Source: a bacterium
GTDB taxonomy: Bacteria; Desulfobacterota; DSWW01
Direction of reading: 5' to 3'
Assembly: GCA_030609865.1 (NCBI GenBank)
Contig: JAUWSZ010000164.1
Coordinates: 1-6,298, forward strand
DNA: 6,298 bases
Positions 6,124 through 6,298 of the stretch are shown piece after piece (the first letter of the stretch is position 1; the number at the start of each line of letters is the position of its first letter). The translations under genes were made by a program, and so were the position numbers. The notes beneath the pieces were generated by a model, which saw only the letters and a program-made list of their open reading frames with translations, had not been told where the DNA came from and ran no database searches.

Positions 6124-6298
6124 AGTTATTACCATATATTTCAACATGTTATAATGTTTTCCTGAAACTTCACTTTACACTTCAATCCGGACATCACTTC
6201 TTGTTTACGGTCTCTTTATCGGTTTCCGCCAGTCTGCTGCCAGAGTCTGTCCTTTCAGTCGGAATGGGTATCGGAAAACAGTCGATCCGGTTGGAATA
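6124..6298. other. AT-rich region after the tRNA, no gene supported
   Basis: Bases 6124-6200 hold 24 G or C out of 77, a sharp drop from the coding DNA to the left. Besides the extended -10 motif nothing functional is recognisable. One minus-strand frame is open from the right edge to a stop at 6194-6196 (34 codons), but a second minus frame is similarly open, so this is not good evidence for a gene. A plus-strand ATG at 6264 opens to the edge without a ribosome site. Confidence 0.4.
6143..6158 (+). promoter_or_regulatory. Extended -10 promoter motif within a small dyad
   Basis: TGTTATAAT (6147-6155) is a perfect extended -10 element with a consensus TATAAT. No convincing -35 box is found at 17 bases upstream, which extended -10 promoters can tolerate. 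The motif is framed by AACAT (6143-6147) and ATGTT (6154-6158), an inverted repeat that could be an operator. It would direct transcription rightwards, out of the window. Confidence 0.35.

Noticed and set aside
6194..6298. Partial minus-strand gene entering from the right edge
   Set aside because: Only 34 codons are visible, a second minus frame is also open, and codon third positions are not distinctive, so chance is a good explanation.

Overview
The window is a densely packed, G+C-rich bacterial segment with every recognisable gene on the + strand. Four features suggest an anaerobic deltaproteobacterium (Desulfobacterota, perhaps Syntrophobacter-like): a hopanoid-type nucleoside phosphorylase, a long-form SAICAR synthetase, a two-subunit (PyrK/PyrD type 1B) dihydroorotate dehydrogenase, and a CCA-encoding tRNA-Val. 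The taxonomic call is inference from gene content and composition; no database was searched.

Left block (1-2828). The last codons of an unidentified gene overlap the start of an hpnG-like phosphorylase (55-861) by ATGA. This gene carries all the expected family motifs but is cut by one in-frame amber codon at 409-411. Its own stop overlaps the start of a 397-residue PurC-like SAICAR synthetase (858-2051), again by ATGA. After a 27-base gap comes a membrane-anchored TPR protein (2079-2828). Tight spacing suggests one transcript, with PurC translation coupled to the end of the phosphorylase frame, so the amber codon could also affect purC.

Middle block (2825-5839). A near-consensus sigma70 promoter overlaps the stop codon of the TPR gene. 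It should start a second transcript: a small exported protein of unknown function (2898-3203), rimI (3237-3692), pyrK (3683-4522, TTG start, overlapping rimI), pyrD (4538-5473, TTG start) and a 112-residue very basic helical protein (5501-5839). PyrK and PyrD together make the NAD-linked dihydroorotate dehydrogenase of pyrimidine synthesis. The other members are not obviously linked to that pathway.

Right block (5840-6298). A short intergenic region with a candidate promoter leads to tRNA-Val(CAC) at 6006-6080, followed by a perfect 12-bp hairpin (6093-6123), probably its terminator. Beyond it the sequence turns AT-rich (24 G/C of 77 bases in 6124-6200) and holds an extended -10 promoter motif inside a small dyad. 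No gene can be supported there before the window ends.

The best candidates for a second look are the amber-interrupted phosphorylase, its coupling to the PurC-like gene, and the two small unknown proteins flanking rimI-pyrK-pyrD. No CRISPR array, insertion sequence, phage gene or defence system was seen.
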